DNA of 64,000 nucleotides from Paragorgia papillata (GCA_035771165.1 JAWNZC010000220.1:462501-526500), one strand, 5' to 3'; shown: positions 31,455-42,555, counted from the stretch's first letter. The notes: generated by a model not told the origin, from the sequence alone. Translations and numbers: made by a program.

Positions 31455-33534
31455 GTAGAGTGCTGAGTAGGCAGTGTTTTAGAAAAAAGGGCTTCGCGGC
31501 TTAAAACGTCAGTATTTCGTTATAAAAACTATATTCTCGCCAGTTTAATTCAGTTTACCACCTTTTTAAATTACTTTGCTCTACCTTACGCGAGTTGCAC
31601 GATCATGCGCACGCGCATCATTTAACTTGGCTGGCCACAGGCTTAATTTTGGCGGGGTTAATTTCTGAAGATATTAGCATCAGGAATTATTTCTATATAA
31701 ATTAAATTTCGTCTAGTATTGACCACGTTTTAATACATGTGGCCCGCCAAAATTATGCGCGCGCAACATCGTGCAACTGGCCAGCTATATATACATCTGT
31801 ATAAACAATCTAAAAGAGGGACTTCTTCTCTCAGAGAAAGACATGGTATATACGACATTCATAATCAGTCACATCTTTTTCTAATAAGGCTGTATTTTTA
31901 TTGGATATGTCAATGGAAATGGTTTGGCCATGTATATGTGGATATAGATCATTAAAAATACGACATATGTTTATATGCATATATATCCATGTATATATTT
32001 ATATTTAATCAATGATAACCTTGAGCCTTTATCAGTATTCTGAATCATATATCTGTCAACGTAGTGTATTTTATAGCAGGAGATCTATAAGTACCAGCAG
32101 CTGCTGGAAAAAACTCAAACTGCATGCAAGCAGGCTGGCTAAGTTTACCCTCACTGACCAAGTACCGCAGTCTTCAATATTTTATAAACCTATATATAGA
32201 CAGAAAGACAGACAAATCTATCTCCTTGCAAGCCAGCTTTTGGGGGAAACGATTTAAGAATTACTTTGAAAAGACGTATTTAAAATCGAAGTATCACCAA
32301 TTTTTTTAAGTAATTCAAAAAATGATCTCAATTTTGAAAATCCATTTATCGATCCATCATACAACAGCAGGACACGAAATGCGACTGGATATGTCGTATA
32401 CAGCGTGTTGTTAATAAGCTATTTCTGCGAAACTAAATCGTTTCAACGGTATACAACGAATACTTGACCTGCGTGCGAAGGTTAGATTAACTCGAAGAAT
32501 ACTGCGTATTCTAGATAAAGAAAGCATTCACTTTTGACAACAGAATTCTTCGTGCGTGTATTTTCAATCGACATTTAGGATAGGACTGCGTTTTCAATCA
32601 TGGTCCGACAAGAACGTTCAAATAATAAAACATCTGTCACTATATGTTGTCGTGAAACTTTGCGGGAAAGATCCGGTCTCGACGCTCAGCTGCATGGTCA
32701 AATCAAGACGGCTATTATTGACCTTTGGGTGTAAACGCAGGATTTATTATTTGGCGCAGACGATATATTACTGTACTGTAATTTCTATATATGGGCGTTG
32801 CTGATTTTAATTGGAAAAGCACAATACCGAACACTTTTAAGAGTCTTTCCGTTTATCGAGTGTCTGCACTGCCACTGCGGATGAGTTGACCACAATTAGT
32901 CGTGACATGCAGACTTATTCAAAGTTCTTTCAATATAAATCATTTTTACAAGATTATGGAATTCAAAAGCCCGGTCCAGACACGGTAATAAACATTTCCT
33001 GTTTGCTACTGGTATTGGCGGGCAAAACTCGTTAAAGTTAAGTAGATTACATTCCTATATGATTTAATGATGAAGCCGAAAAGTTGGAAATCAGTTGACA
33101 TAGTATTCTACTATATATACATGAGAAAATTTACTGTACTTTGAATATCCTGTATACTGTATTGTACCGTATTGTACTGCCTACTCCCAACTTGACCGTG
33201 ATGTAGCTCAATAGATACTGTAGAGTTTTCCCCCCACTTACCCTGGAGTAGCACCTGATATATCATTAATCTTCTTTAGTTATAGGCTCAAATGAAAACT
33301 TTGATTTATCGTGTATATGAGAAGAAAATGAACGCTAAAATTAGTGTGCAGTTATTATTGAGAATCTTAAGATTTAAGTAAACATCGGCGGCTTTTTCGT
33401 GAACAATTTAATTTTTGATCTAAAACTATAAATATATACCGGTATATTCTTATGAGTTAAGTAAACGTCGGACGCTTTTTACATGGACAGTTTAATTTTT
33501 GATCTACAAATATAAATACATGATATACATGCAG
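31455..33534. other. intergenic stretch with repeat fragments, no gene seen
   Basis: A GTAGAGTGCTG-family copy is at 31,455-31,584. An imperfect inverted repeat with GCGCGC(A)AC and AACTTGGC(TGG)CCA is at 31,585-31,785. The rest is AT-rich and unique. Confidence 0.5.
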
Positions 33535-34195
33535 TACAATAAAGTACAATGCAGCGCAGTAGCTACAACATATAGAGTATACAGTACATGCAGTAAAGTA
33601 CAGTACAGTATACAATACAGTAAATCAATACAGGGCAGTACAGTACAGTAGGTACAGGGTAGGGCAGTTTAGTACAGTACAATACAGTGCAGTACAGTCA
33701 GTGCACCAGTACAGTACAGTACAGTACAATACAGTGCAGTACAGTCAGTGCACCAGTACAGTACAATATGCAGTACAATATGCAGTACAATATACAGTAC
33801 AATATACAGTACAATATACAGTACAATATGCAGTACAATATACAGTACAATATGCAGTGCAATATACAGTACAATATGCAGTACAATATACAGTACAATA
33901 TGCAGTACAATATACAGTACAATATACAGTACAATATGCAGTACAATATGCAGTACAATATACAGTACAATATGCAGTACAATATACAGTACAATATGCA
34001 GTACAATATGTAGTACAATATACAGTACAATATGCAGTACAATATGCAGTACAATATGCAGTACAATATACAGTACAATATGCAGTACAATATGCAGTAC
34101 AATATACAGTACAGTACAATATGCAGTACAGTACAATATGCAGTACAGTACATTACAGTACAGTACAGTACAATATACAGTACAATATACAGTAC
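33535..34195. repeat. 12-bp satellite ATRCAGTACAAT
   Basis: From about 33,765 two 12-bp units alternate, ATACAGTACAAT and ATGCAGTACAAT. A looser CAGTA-rich zone precedes them. The period is divisible by 3, so long open frames appear on both strands; none is a gene. Confidence 0.95.
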
Positions 34196-34369
34196 ACCCA
34201 CTCAGCAGAATGATGGTTCTTATATTTGATATTTCAAAACTGAAATCTAGTTTCTTTAATATCGAGAGACTCAACTCTCTTTATCTTATGTTGTTGGAAT
34301 AATTGTGGGAGAGCGAACTCAGAGAATAATGACATCAGGTGCTACTTCGAGTAACGAACCATACCGTTA

Positions 34370-34626
34370 AATCTTCGCTTTGATCACGAAACACACAAAC
34401 AACGTTGATGTTCTATTTCAGTTCCTTTCAGCACTATTTATTCACACAGTCAAGCACGCGTGTCGAAACGAGTTCAACAGTTTTTCAGCCCGGTTTCGCG
34501 GGATGGGTATACAAGTAGAGTGAGTCGAGAAGAACTCTACTCGACTGCACTTGGGATTCGAACCCGCGACCTTCGGTTTATTAGTCCGACGCTCTACAGA
34601 CTTATCGACTGAGCTACATGGTCAAA
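34370..34626 (-). mobile_element. composite repeat with tRNA-Ile-like SINE head
   Basis: On the minus strand 34,541-34,626 reads like a tRNA. It has GTAGCTCAG, GAGCG, an anticodon loop CTAATAA (anticodon AAT, Ile) and GGTCGCGGGTTCGAATCCC. The D-loop is enlarged and the T-stem is mismatched, so it is a SINE, not a working tRNA gene. The flank at 34,370-34,500 (GATCACGAAACACACAAACA, then CACTATTTATTCACACAGTC) recurs at 44,578-44,712. Confidence 0.65.
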
Positions 34627-35551
34627 TTTAATAGGAGCAGGTCGTGGAGTGATGGTATGGTTCGTCACTCGTCGGAGTAGCATCTAAATATCATTATTCT
34701 CCACCTGCGTTCCGGCGCTATCTCACAATAATTACTCCAATAATATAATAAAAGTTGATTTAACATACAGACTTTGATTACGGTTATAGTGCGGTCATTA
34801 AAACGGACGACAAAAGCAATCTTTTGGATGTTCATTCTTTTCATTCCACTACTAACATCAAGCACAATCTGCGCTCTCTAATTACGGAGATAAATTACCT
34901 AACGCGTTATCATGTATTGTTGTCTTTGTGCTTTATACACGTTGATCTGAGCAATTGTTCCTTTGTCTGTACACGATTAGAACGTAATTGCGTACTTGTA
35001 GACCATAACGTTGAATGTGAAAGAAGGCATGGTCCGGAATAATGTCATAACTATTAAGATATTACATAGTTAGATCAGGAATGAACATTAACAACATCAA
35101 GTGGGATTCGGACTCCAGATTACATGCGCTCAACGATGCTTGTTGTACATACAGTCCACGGACGTTGCATAGAGTGCTTAATTCACTCAATTTCCCTTCC
35201 CATAAATAGAAGTCAAGAAAACAAAGAGTAATCACAAGGATTGTGGAAAACACAATACCCAGTCTGGGGACGACAGATATCTTAATTAATTTCTCCACCG
35301 TTTTGTTATGTGGTTGTTGTTATGTGTTGTTTCCCGGCAACAAATCGAGCGCGTAAGAATGTCTCGACTAAGAAAAAGGCAATTAATAAAGGTAATTTGG
35401 TGTATGAAACCGTGGGAGACTCTTCAAAGGAGGCATTGCATGACAGTTGGATGAGAAGTAAATATATTAAGCATGTCAAAAAGAGTGAAAGATATAGATT
35501 AGCCTTATCAGCTCACCAAGTTTAACGTGATAATCAGTATATATAAACAAA
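34627..35551. other. intergenic stretch with a weak small reading frame
   Basis: A Lys-rich 67-codon frame from ATG 35,322 to the stop at 35,525 (MCCFPATNRARKNVSTKKKA at its start) matches no family I know. A minus-strand frame at 35,062-35,298 contains a hydrophobic segment, but I see no supporting splice pattern. Neither is called. Confidence 0.35.
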
Positions 35552-35984
35552 ATAGAGTGCTCAGTGTTTTGGATAGAGCAAAGTGAAAAGGTGCATGCAT
35601 GGCAAACCTATGTTACTCTGATAAAGGGCTGCGCTCGAAACATCAGTATTTCGTTATCAAAACTAATGCCGGTACCACCTTTTCACTACTACGGCGTGCC
35701 GTTAAGTTGCTATTTGTTAATAATTGTTATACAGTATATTAACAGCAGAAACCAATCATAAGGTAATCCAATATGCTAACAACTAAACAAATACTAATAA
35801 CCAACACCAAAACAAAACAAAAGGGATCACATATAGATAAATTTTTTTCCGGATTTTTTTCAAAAGATCAAGAAAAATATTTTTAGCCAAAATACAGCCT
35901 TCTCGTTTTCACAGAAGGTTTAAAACGACTTTATTTAACCGTTCTTGACCCTAACTCAAAAGTTTCAAAAGTGACCAAAACCGG

Positions 35985-36020
<36 letters not shown>

Positions 36021-36034
36021 ATAAAGTATAGTTT

Positions 36035-36149
36035 TACCTTAAAGTCTTCGCTACCAGAGGTTTCACCCTAAACGGGATCATCAGGCGACTCCGAGTCGCC
36101 TGATGATCCCGTTTAGGGTGAAACCTCTGGTAGCGAAGACTTTAAGGTA
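36035..36149. mobile_element. perfect 115-bp palindrome (57-bp arms, 1-nt centre)
   Basis: The arms TACCTTAAAGTCTTCGCTAC, then CAGAGGTTTCACCCTAAACG, then GGATCATCAGGCGACTC are followed by one C (36,092) and the exact reverse complement. It interrupts the left TIR of the surrounding element next to a TA, so it looks like a young foldback insertion. Confidence 0.95.
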
Positions 36150-36356
36150 ATGCATCAGTCAATTCCAGCTGCGACCATCCCCCCCCCGGGACAGTGTGGG
36201 GCATTTGCACGCTTACTTGTCCCCACGGCCGGGCATTTGCAGCTGCGTGTTCACCCGGGGGCCGGGCATTTGTCAATATCGGGTTATTACCCCCCGGGCA
36301 TTTGTCGCTCACGGAGAAAAGACCGCGGCCACGAGTTTCCTTTGTTATATGCCAAA

Positions 36357-36444
36357 ATGGACGACTTTATCGGGAAGGACGAGAGCTTTGTTGTGTCTTG
36401 GCTGAAGAAAGAAGGCCTAGATAAACTTGTGGACATATTTAAAG
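36357..36444 (+). CDS. putative first exon of a SAM-domain protein inside a TIR element
   Basis: From ATG 36,357 the frame reads MDDFIGKDESFVVSWLKKEG, then LDKLVDIFK. A 5' splice site (AAAG then GTAGGC) ends it at 36,444 in phase 1. The pattern FVxxWLxxxGLxxLVxxF resembles the first helices of a SAM domain. No second exon is seen inside the element. It may be a relic of an autonomous transposon gene, a captured host exon, or a functional alternative first exon. Confidence 0.45.
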
Positions 36445-37035
36445 GTAGGCTGTCTTGTTTTTATAAAGGTTTATAAAAGGTTTTTCTGCAATATTAGCAA
36501 GTGTGTCACAGCCTTTCGTCGATGTTTTCATCTGAAGTGAACACGATAGTTTTCCTTGTTTTTTTTTTTAAAAATCCCCAAAAGAACAATGAACAGAGGT
36601 ATAAATATAAATTGTTAAAACGCATGTAATTAATTTAGTACATTCTTTGAAATTGACTAATTTGTCGGCCCGGGGGTGGGGCATTTGTTTTGCTTTTTCG
36701 TCCCAAGGGTGGGGCATTGTTCCTTCTTTTTTGCCCTACCCCCGGGCATTTGCACGAAAAAAATGAAAATTTACCAATGCCCGGGGGTTGTCCCGGGGGG
36801 GGATGATCGCAGCTGGAATTGACTGATGCATAAAACTATACTTTATACTTTGTATCTTGCTCTATCTATATATGGTATTGAGCACTCTCTAACATTTCGT
36901 GAACCATAACTCACTTATATATATATATATATATATGAGACAAATATCTCCAGGTCTTTCGATTAAATATTATGGGACAGTGAACTCGGGTGCATGGTGT
37001 GACACTCGGAGTAACAAACACATGATTCTCCACCC

Positions 37036-37138
37036 GTTCACGAAAAATGCAATGCACCAAGGCCTTCCGGCTAGGAATTGAACCCGCGACCCTGCGATGC
37101 TAGTGCAGTGCTCTGACCAATGCACCTCAGCCTCAGGG
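37036..37138 (-). mobile_element. tRNA-Ala-like SINE head
   Basis: On the minus strand: GAGGTGCATTGGTCAGAGCA, then CTGCACTAGCATCGCAG (anticodon AGC), then GGTCGCGGGTTCAATTCC. D-arm, anticodon arm and B-box are recognisable. The acceptor and T-stems are poor. A G-run follows. Confidence 0.65.
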
Positions 37139-38016
37139 GGGGGGGGGGGATCACACAATCTTTAAGTTAATCAAGATCAAAATGAGCCTTCCTGTGGATA
37201 TTATAATTATGCATTATTAATTCAGGCGTACATCCAAAGTCGCGGGGAAGCAGACTGACCCACGATGGCACACAAAGATCGATTATTTACGGGATGCGCA
37301 AATTCCTGAAAATACGCGAAAATCAGGCCATTAAAGCTGCTTTGTCAACTACTTTCAATATCAGACTAAATTGGTCAGTTAATTTTGTATATAAGAAATA
37401 TTTTACGTGGTGTTTCCACAAAAGTTACTTATATTTGTATAGCTTATTTCGCCGAAATAGGTAAATTTTAACAGGTAGAATTTTAACACGTACAGCTAGT
37501 GACAGCTCAGAAGAAACACGGAGAATAGAAATGTATATTCTATAAAGTCGATACTGAAAAAAGGAAGTGTTTCACTCAGGGTATTTTTGTCACTGATGAT
37601 ATCGATAGGTGATGATAGGAGTATTTACCCGACCGGAACTCCCTGCTTAAATTTACTTTAATTTGCTTTCTTTTTTACTCCTGGCTTAAATTTAGAAGGG
37701 CGTGTCCTATGACGCGCTGGTACCTACATTTGGCTCGTTCGTAACTATCATGGTATTTAGAAGTGTTAACAATGGTGATATCACTAAAGCCTGTTTAGGT
37801 CGGTCATGGTCTCGCGATTCCGGGATTTGACGAGAACGCCCCTTCTTGGGAGTCGGATATATACATAATTAAAAATATTTCTAATATTTTGGAGTGGGGA
37901 AAGGAGGAAAGAAGAGGCGGGCCAAGGGGGCGCGATCGCCTCCCCATTGGTCTCCAAGACCGTTCTCGTGAAAAGTTAAAATCCGTGGAGAAACGTGTGG
38001 AGGGTGAGGGAGGGGT

Positions 38017-38041
38017 GGGGGGGGGGGGGGGGGGGGGGGGG
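38017..38041 (+). repeat. G25 homopolymer
   Basis: Twenty-five uninterrupted G after GGGTGAGGGAGGGGT. It is a strong G-quadruplex candidate and a likely assembly weak point. A similar G-run of about 21 is at 50,786-50,806. Confidence 0.9.
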
Positions 38042-38055
38042 TTACAGTTGTTCAA

Positions 38056-38301
38056 GGCCACGCGATTTTCAAAATCACGTGATATGGTTCATACATATAT
38101 TATGCTGGAAGGACAAAATGTTTAATATGGCATCAATCTCGGCGAAAAGCATTGTAGGATCACTTTATCATGTTTTGCCATTACAGCTGTTGTTTACTAA
38201 AATCCTGAAGCACTTTTCCCCCGATATCGACGGCATTATACAATTTTGTCCTTCCAGCATAATATATGTATGAACCATATCATGTGATTTTGAAAATGGC
38301 C
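38056..38301. mobile_element. MITE with about 60-bp TIRs
   Basis: The ends GGCCACGCGATTTTCAAAAT, then CACGTGATATGGTTCATACA are mirrored on the right, finishing TTTTGAAAATGGCC. CTGGAAGGACAAAATG is present in both arms. Confidence 0.88.
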
Positions 38302-38499
38302 TATTGCTGGCATGCATTTAAAAAAATATTTTATATGCTTTAAATTACAATACTAAGGGTTTATGTAAAATGCCTCCAACCTATTTTTACATTTACGACT
38401 TGTTTATAAATAAATCTAAAGATATTCTGACGTATATCATTCTATGTTCTGGTTTTATTACAACAAAATTGTGTAATTTATGGCTTTCGGATTACCCTT

Positions 38500-38638
38500 A
38501 AAATATTTGCCTCAAAATGCAGGAGGTAGCGTTTCAGAGACCCTAGAAATCCAAAATTTTCCGGGCGGGCATGCCCCCAGATCCCCCTACGAGACTGAGG
38601 TTCTCGCCCCCACAAACCCAAGACCCTGGTTACGCCAC
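38500..38638 (-). mobile_element. one end of a hAT-type element
   Basis: Read on the minus strand it begins CAGTGGCGTAACCAGGGTCT and continues with GGGGGCATGCCCGCCCGG. This resembles the interior of the element at 59,954-60,404. The opposite terminus was not found, and the purine minisatellite starts at its edge. Confidence 0.5.
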
Positions 38639-39074
38639 TGAGGAAAAGAGGAGAGGAGGGGAAGAGGAGAGGAGGGGAAGAGGAGAGGAGGGGAAGAGGA
38701 GAGGAAGGGAAGAGAAAAGGAGGGGAAGAGCAGAGGAGGGGAAGAGGAGAGGAGAGGAGGGGGAAGAGAAGAGGAGGGGAAGAGGAGAGGAGGGGAAGAG
38801 GAGCGGAGGGGAAGAGGAGAGGAGAGGAGGGGAAGAGAAGAGGAGGGGAAGAGGAGAGGAAGGGAAGAGGAGCGGAGGAGAAGAGGAGAGGAGGGGAAGA
38901 GGAGAGGAGGGGAAGAGGAGCGGAGGGGAAGAGGAGAGGAGGGGAAGAGGAGAGGAGGGGAAGAGGAGAGGAGGGGAAGAGGAGCAGAGGGGAAGAGGAG
39001 AGGAGAGGAGGGGAAGAGGAGAGGAGGGGAAGAGGAGAGGAGGGGAAGAGGAGAGGAGGGGAAGAGGGGAGGAA
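38639..39074 (+). repeat. 15-bp purine minisatellite (GAGGGGAAGAGGAGA)n
   Basis: About 29 units over 436 bp, almost pure purine on the plus strand, with single-base variants (AGCGG, AAGAG). Long open frames (Arg/Glu/Gly or Pro/Leu/Ser) are artefacts. Confidence 0.95.
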
Positions 39075-39361
39075 GCATACCACCATTATAAGTAGACGCC
39101 CTTTTAAAAATCTTGGCTATAATCAAACCTGTTCCGTGCTAAATATAAAACCGGATACTATATATACTATCATCATGATCTATCTCATGAGTTTCAACTG
39201 TGTATTATCTGTTTAATATCATCCAGCACCCCCACTAACTCTAGCCGGAAAAGACTATCTAAATCATGACTGATGGCGCGTGCCTGATCTTATATCCCTC
39301 TTATCGCGCCATCCCAGGAAATAACCGTGTCAAAAATGTAGCCATTAATTAAATAGAGAAT

Positions 39362-39496
39362 AATACATGGATGTGCGGAAATATGAAATTTATTTCGAGT
39401 GTTGACCAGGATATCTCACGAGTGAGCGAAGCGAACGAGTGACATATCCTGTTCAACACGAGAAATAAATTTCATATTTCCAAGCATCCATGTATT
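39362..39496. mobile_element. inverted-repeat element (AATACATGGATG ends)
   Basis: The left arm AATACATGGATGTGCGGAAA, then TATGAAATTTATTTCGAGTG is mirrored on the right. The core is GAGTGAGCGAAGCGAACGAG. A second hairpin (AATCGCACATGTGA type) follows at 39,575-39,625. Confidence 0.75.
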
Positions 39497-39787
39497 GTTC
39501 TGTTTATTATATAAAAAAATTGCCCTATTGCTTGCAAAAATTGCATTAAACTATAATGCTGATTCAGCGATAATCGTCACATGTGCGATTATCATAAATA
39601 ATCGCACATGTGAGATTATCACTTTTATTAGTGGCGGAAAAATCAATAAAACACTCTATTTTATATAATAAATAGGTTTATTGGATGTGTCAGAAATCCT
39701 CCCGTGTCCGTGTGATGTATCCGAATAAGTACCGCTGGGCCGTGTAATTTGATAAAAAAAAGACTGGGTTCAAGTCTAACACCAAAT

Positions 39788-39974
39788 CCAAGATGGCGGA
39801 AAATTGTGATTCTTTTATAATAGTTTGTTTTGAAGAAAGTTAGCGAAAATTAAAGGTAAAAAAAACCTTTGATCGGATGCTAAAGTTAATTTATATTTAC
39901 TTAGAAATATCAGAATAGAATTAAGTTATTATTTTTATGTTGTTTATATGTATTCCTCAATATTAATTTGCTAG
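39788..39974 (+). promoter_or_regulatory. candidate TPRKB promoter with YY1-like site and 5' UTR intron
   Basis: CCAAGATGGCGG at 39,788-39,799 matches the YY1 consensus found at many animal transcription starts. A possible non-coding first exon ends at AAAG/GTAAAA (about 39,855). A 3' splice site TTTGCTAG precedes the coding exon at about 39,974. The ATG in the YY1 site opens a 16-codon upstream frame that stops before the gene. Confidence 0.45.
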
Positions 39975-40008
39975 GGTTTATTGGGAAAGGGAGCTTCTTC
40001 TCGCTGAC

Positions 40009-41568
40009 ATGGAAAGAAATCAAGTATTGGAGTTATATCCAGAATACAATGTATCTGTGACTTTGTTTCAGGATGTCTCAAATACTACTGAGTTGCGAGA
40101 AATGCTGGTTAAAGGGAAATTAGAAGCAGCACTAGTGAATGCTACAATGGTAGTTTTATCTCTTCTCTTAACAACATGCATTACAACATTAACATATACG
40201 ATCGTACTTGCACATGGTAGTATAATGCCATACATTCAAATCATCTGAGTCTCAGTAGCTCAATGTTAGAGCATCTCACTGGTGATCAGAAGGTTGTAGA
40301 TTGTACAGTACACATATTCGACCTACGTTAAAATAATCTGAGTCTCAGTAGCTCAATAGTTAGAACATCTCACTGGTGATCAGAAGGTTGTGAGTTGTAC
40401 ACATATTCAACCTATGTTCAAATCATCTGAGTCTCAGTAGCTCAATGGTTAGAGTATCTCACTGGTGATCAGAAGGTTGTGAGTTGTACACATATTCAAT
40501 CTACGTTCAAATCATCTGAGTCTCAGTTGCTCAATGATTAGAGCATCTCACTGGTGATCAGAAGGTTGTGAGTTGTACACATATTCAACCTACATTCAAA
40601 TCATCTGAGTCTCAGTTGCTCAATGATTAGAGCATCTCACTGGTGATCAGAAGGTTGTGGATTGTACACATATTCAATTTAAGTTCAAATCATCTGAGTC
40701 TCAGTAGCTCAATGGTTAGAGCATCTCACTGGTGATCAGAAGGTTGTGAGTTGTACATATATTCAATCTACGTTCAAATCATCTGAGTCTCAGTAGCTCA
40801 ATGGTTAGAGTATCTCACTGGTGATCAGAAGGTTGTGGGTTGTACACATATTCAATCATCTGAGTGTCAGTAACTCAATGGTTAGAGTATCTCACTGGTG
40901 ATCAGAAGATTGTGGGCTTGAGTCCCACTTGGGAATTCAGAGTTTTCTGTGTAAAATCTGATGTTAAAATAATTACGCTATGATGTATTAAATCTGCTGT
41001 AAATGGTTTTACTCATCAACGAGAGAACCCGACTCATGTAACAGAATAGAAATCCTAGAATATAATTTTTCATCATCATTGTGTATCGTAGGTTCCAGAT
41101 TTGCTTGCTGTACTAGTTGCAGCCAACAAGGCAGTGCACCTCAATGTTTGTGGGAAACTGAAAACAAGAAATGTCCATTCGGAAGTTCTATTTAATTTAT
41201 CACCAACAAATAATGTAAGTTGTGATCAATTTGGAAAATGTTTTGGTTTTATCAAATTTTTTTGTACATATATACTGTAATAGATGAACAATGTCACGGT
41301 GGGTAAAGAAGAACAGTCACTACTCAATGGCATCTTGTGGCATACTGTCTTGTTCATTCACATCAATGGCGCGATATCATCTGTGCATATATTATAGTAT
41401 GGACACCCAAAAACAATGCAATCTATTTGTTAAATAGAACCTTTTTTTGACTGTTGCTTTCTAGATTACAGAATCTCTTAAAACATTTGGCATGAGTGAC
41501 AAAGATCCTGTGATCCTTGTTGTAGTAATTAACAAACGTGAAACTAATAATGTAAGTTTACAACAGCA

Positions 41569-41600
<32 letters not shown>

Positions 41601-41749
41601 AACAACAGCAACAGTAGCAGCAACAACAACAACAACAACAACAGCAGCAGCTATAACAACAGCAGCAACAACAACAGCAGCTATAACAACAGCAGCAACA
41701 ACAACAGCAGCTATAACAACAGCAGCAACAACAACAGCAGCTATAACAA

Positions 41750-41781
<32 letters not shown>

Positions 41782-41947
41782 GCAACAGTAGCAGCAACAA
41801 CAACAACAGCAGCAGCTATAACAACAGCAGCAACAACAACAACAGCAGCAGCTATAACAACAGCAGCAACAACAACAACAGCAGCTATAACAACAGCAGC
41901 AACAACAACAAGAGCAGCTACAACAGCAACAACAACTACTACAACAA

Positions 41948-41980
<33 letters not shown>

Positions 41981-42555
41981 ACAACAACAGCAGCAACACC
42001 AACAACTGGTATTGAACAACAACAGAAGCTGTAACAACAACAATAATAACAACAACAACAGCAACAGAAGCTGTAACAAGAACAACAGAAGCAACAACAG
42101 TACCAACAACAGCAGCAGCAAAAATACCACCACCACCAACAAACCTTTTCACCTTATCCACTTGGTCATTATGGGGAAATCAAGTATTCAGAGACTTACA
42201 AATGATTGTGAACCTAACATACATGGTTCTTGTAATCTTGTATACATATTTATTTTTCTATTCAGATGGAAAATATAGTTCCTCTAATCAAAGGCGATCC
42301 GTTACCATTAACCAAACTAGAGCTGATTGCAGATGAAAATAAAATAAAGAAGGTAAAATGCTGCTTTTGAATGTTATATATATATATACCGGTATATATA
42401 TATATTATATGGTATATACACACACCCAATCCTAGGACTGTATGCTGATAACCTCTTCATGTTGGCAGGTTTATAAAATCCAAGATATGGAATTAACTTG
42501 TGGTACACTGGGTGATGCTGTAATCACAAGGATCGCAACAAAAGATGCCAGTTAA
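40009..42555 (+). CDS. TPRKB: EKC/KEOPS complex subunit TPRKB (Cgi121), complete, five exons
   Basis: Exons 40009-40149, 41092-41214, 41465-41551, 42266-42352 and 42469-42555 join in phase 0 at every GT/AG junction. They give 174 aa, about the size of human TPRKB (175 aa). The N-terminus reads [20 protein letters not shown]. It is followed by [56 protein letters not shown] and, at the C-terminus, [16 protein letters not shown], in the order of the Cgi121 fold. TPRKB binds the kinase TP53RK in KEOPS, which makes t6A37 on tRNAs reading ANN codons. Intron 1 holds eight copies of an 89-bp tRNA-like repeat and intron 3 a 590-bp CAA/CAG tract. The sequence shows no break, so the gene looks intact. 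Confidence 0.95.
40245..40940 (+). repeat. 89-bp tRNA-like tandem array, eight copies (TPRKB intron 1)
   Basis: CTGAG(T)(C/G)TCAG starts units at 40,245, 40,338, 40,427, 40,516, 40,605, 40,694, 40,783 and 40,860; the period is exactly 89 for five steps. Each has a D-arm GCTCAATGGTTAGAGC and a loop CTGGTGA (anticodon GGT, Thr). Most units have lost the T-arm (GAGTTGTACACATATTC replaces the GTTCGA box). The last unit keeps GTGGGCTTGAGTCCCAC. Thus this is a satellite grown from a tRNA-derived SINE. The same 89-bp unit is at 52,799-53,290. Confidence 0.9.
41555..42140 (+). repeat. CAA/CAG tract with CAGCTATAACAA higher-order repeat (TPRKB intron 3)
   Basis: Trinucleotide sequence begins immediately after the exon-3 donor. 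A longer unit (AGCAGCTATAACAACAGCAG and relatives) recurs at least seven times at 41,640-41,890. Poly-Ala/Val frames on the minus strand are artefacts. Confidence 0.93.

Larger units (their letters stand above)
36018..36849 (+). mobile_element. non-autonomous TIR element carrying a SAM-like first exon
   Basis: The outer ends are AGTATAAAGTATAGTTTTA (36,018-36,036) and its inverse (36,831-36,849). The arms continue as TGCATCAGTCAATTCCAGCT, then GCGA(C/T)CATCC and a C/G run, so the TIR is about 60 bp. The left arm is split by a 115-bp palindrome. The interior has repeated GGGCATTTG motifs in both orientations. Confidence 0.8.

Noticed and set aside
33669..34302. Long frames on both strands (up to 201 codons) with YCTVYCTA or IQYNMQYN repeats
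   Set aside because: The 12-bp repeat lacks stop codons in several frames; not genes.
34541..34626. A tRNA-Ile(AAU) gene on the minus strand
   Set aside because: The D-loop is enlarged and the T-stem pairs poorly (GCGGG against CCCAA); it is a SINE head.
35062..35298. Minus-strand 78-codon frame with a hydrophobic segment, as a membrane protein exon
   Set aside because: It starts only at a GTG codon, has no recognised family and no clear splice partner.
38478..39126. 174-202-codon Arg/Glu/Gly and Pro/Ser/Leu frames
   Set aside because: They come from the 15-bp purine minisatellite.
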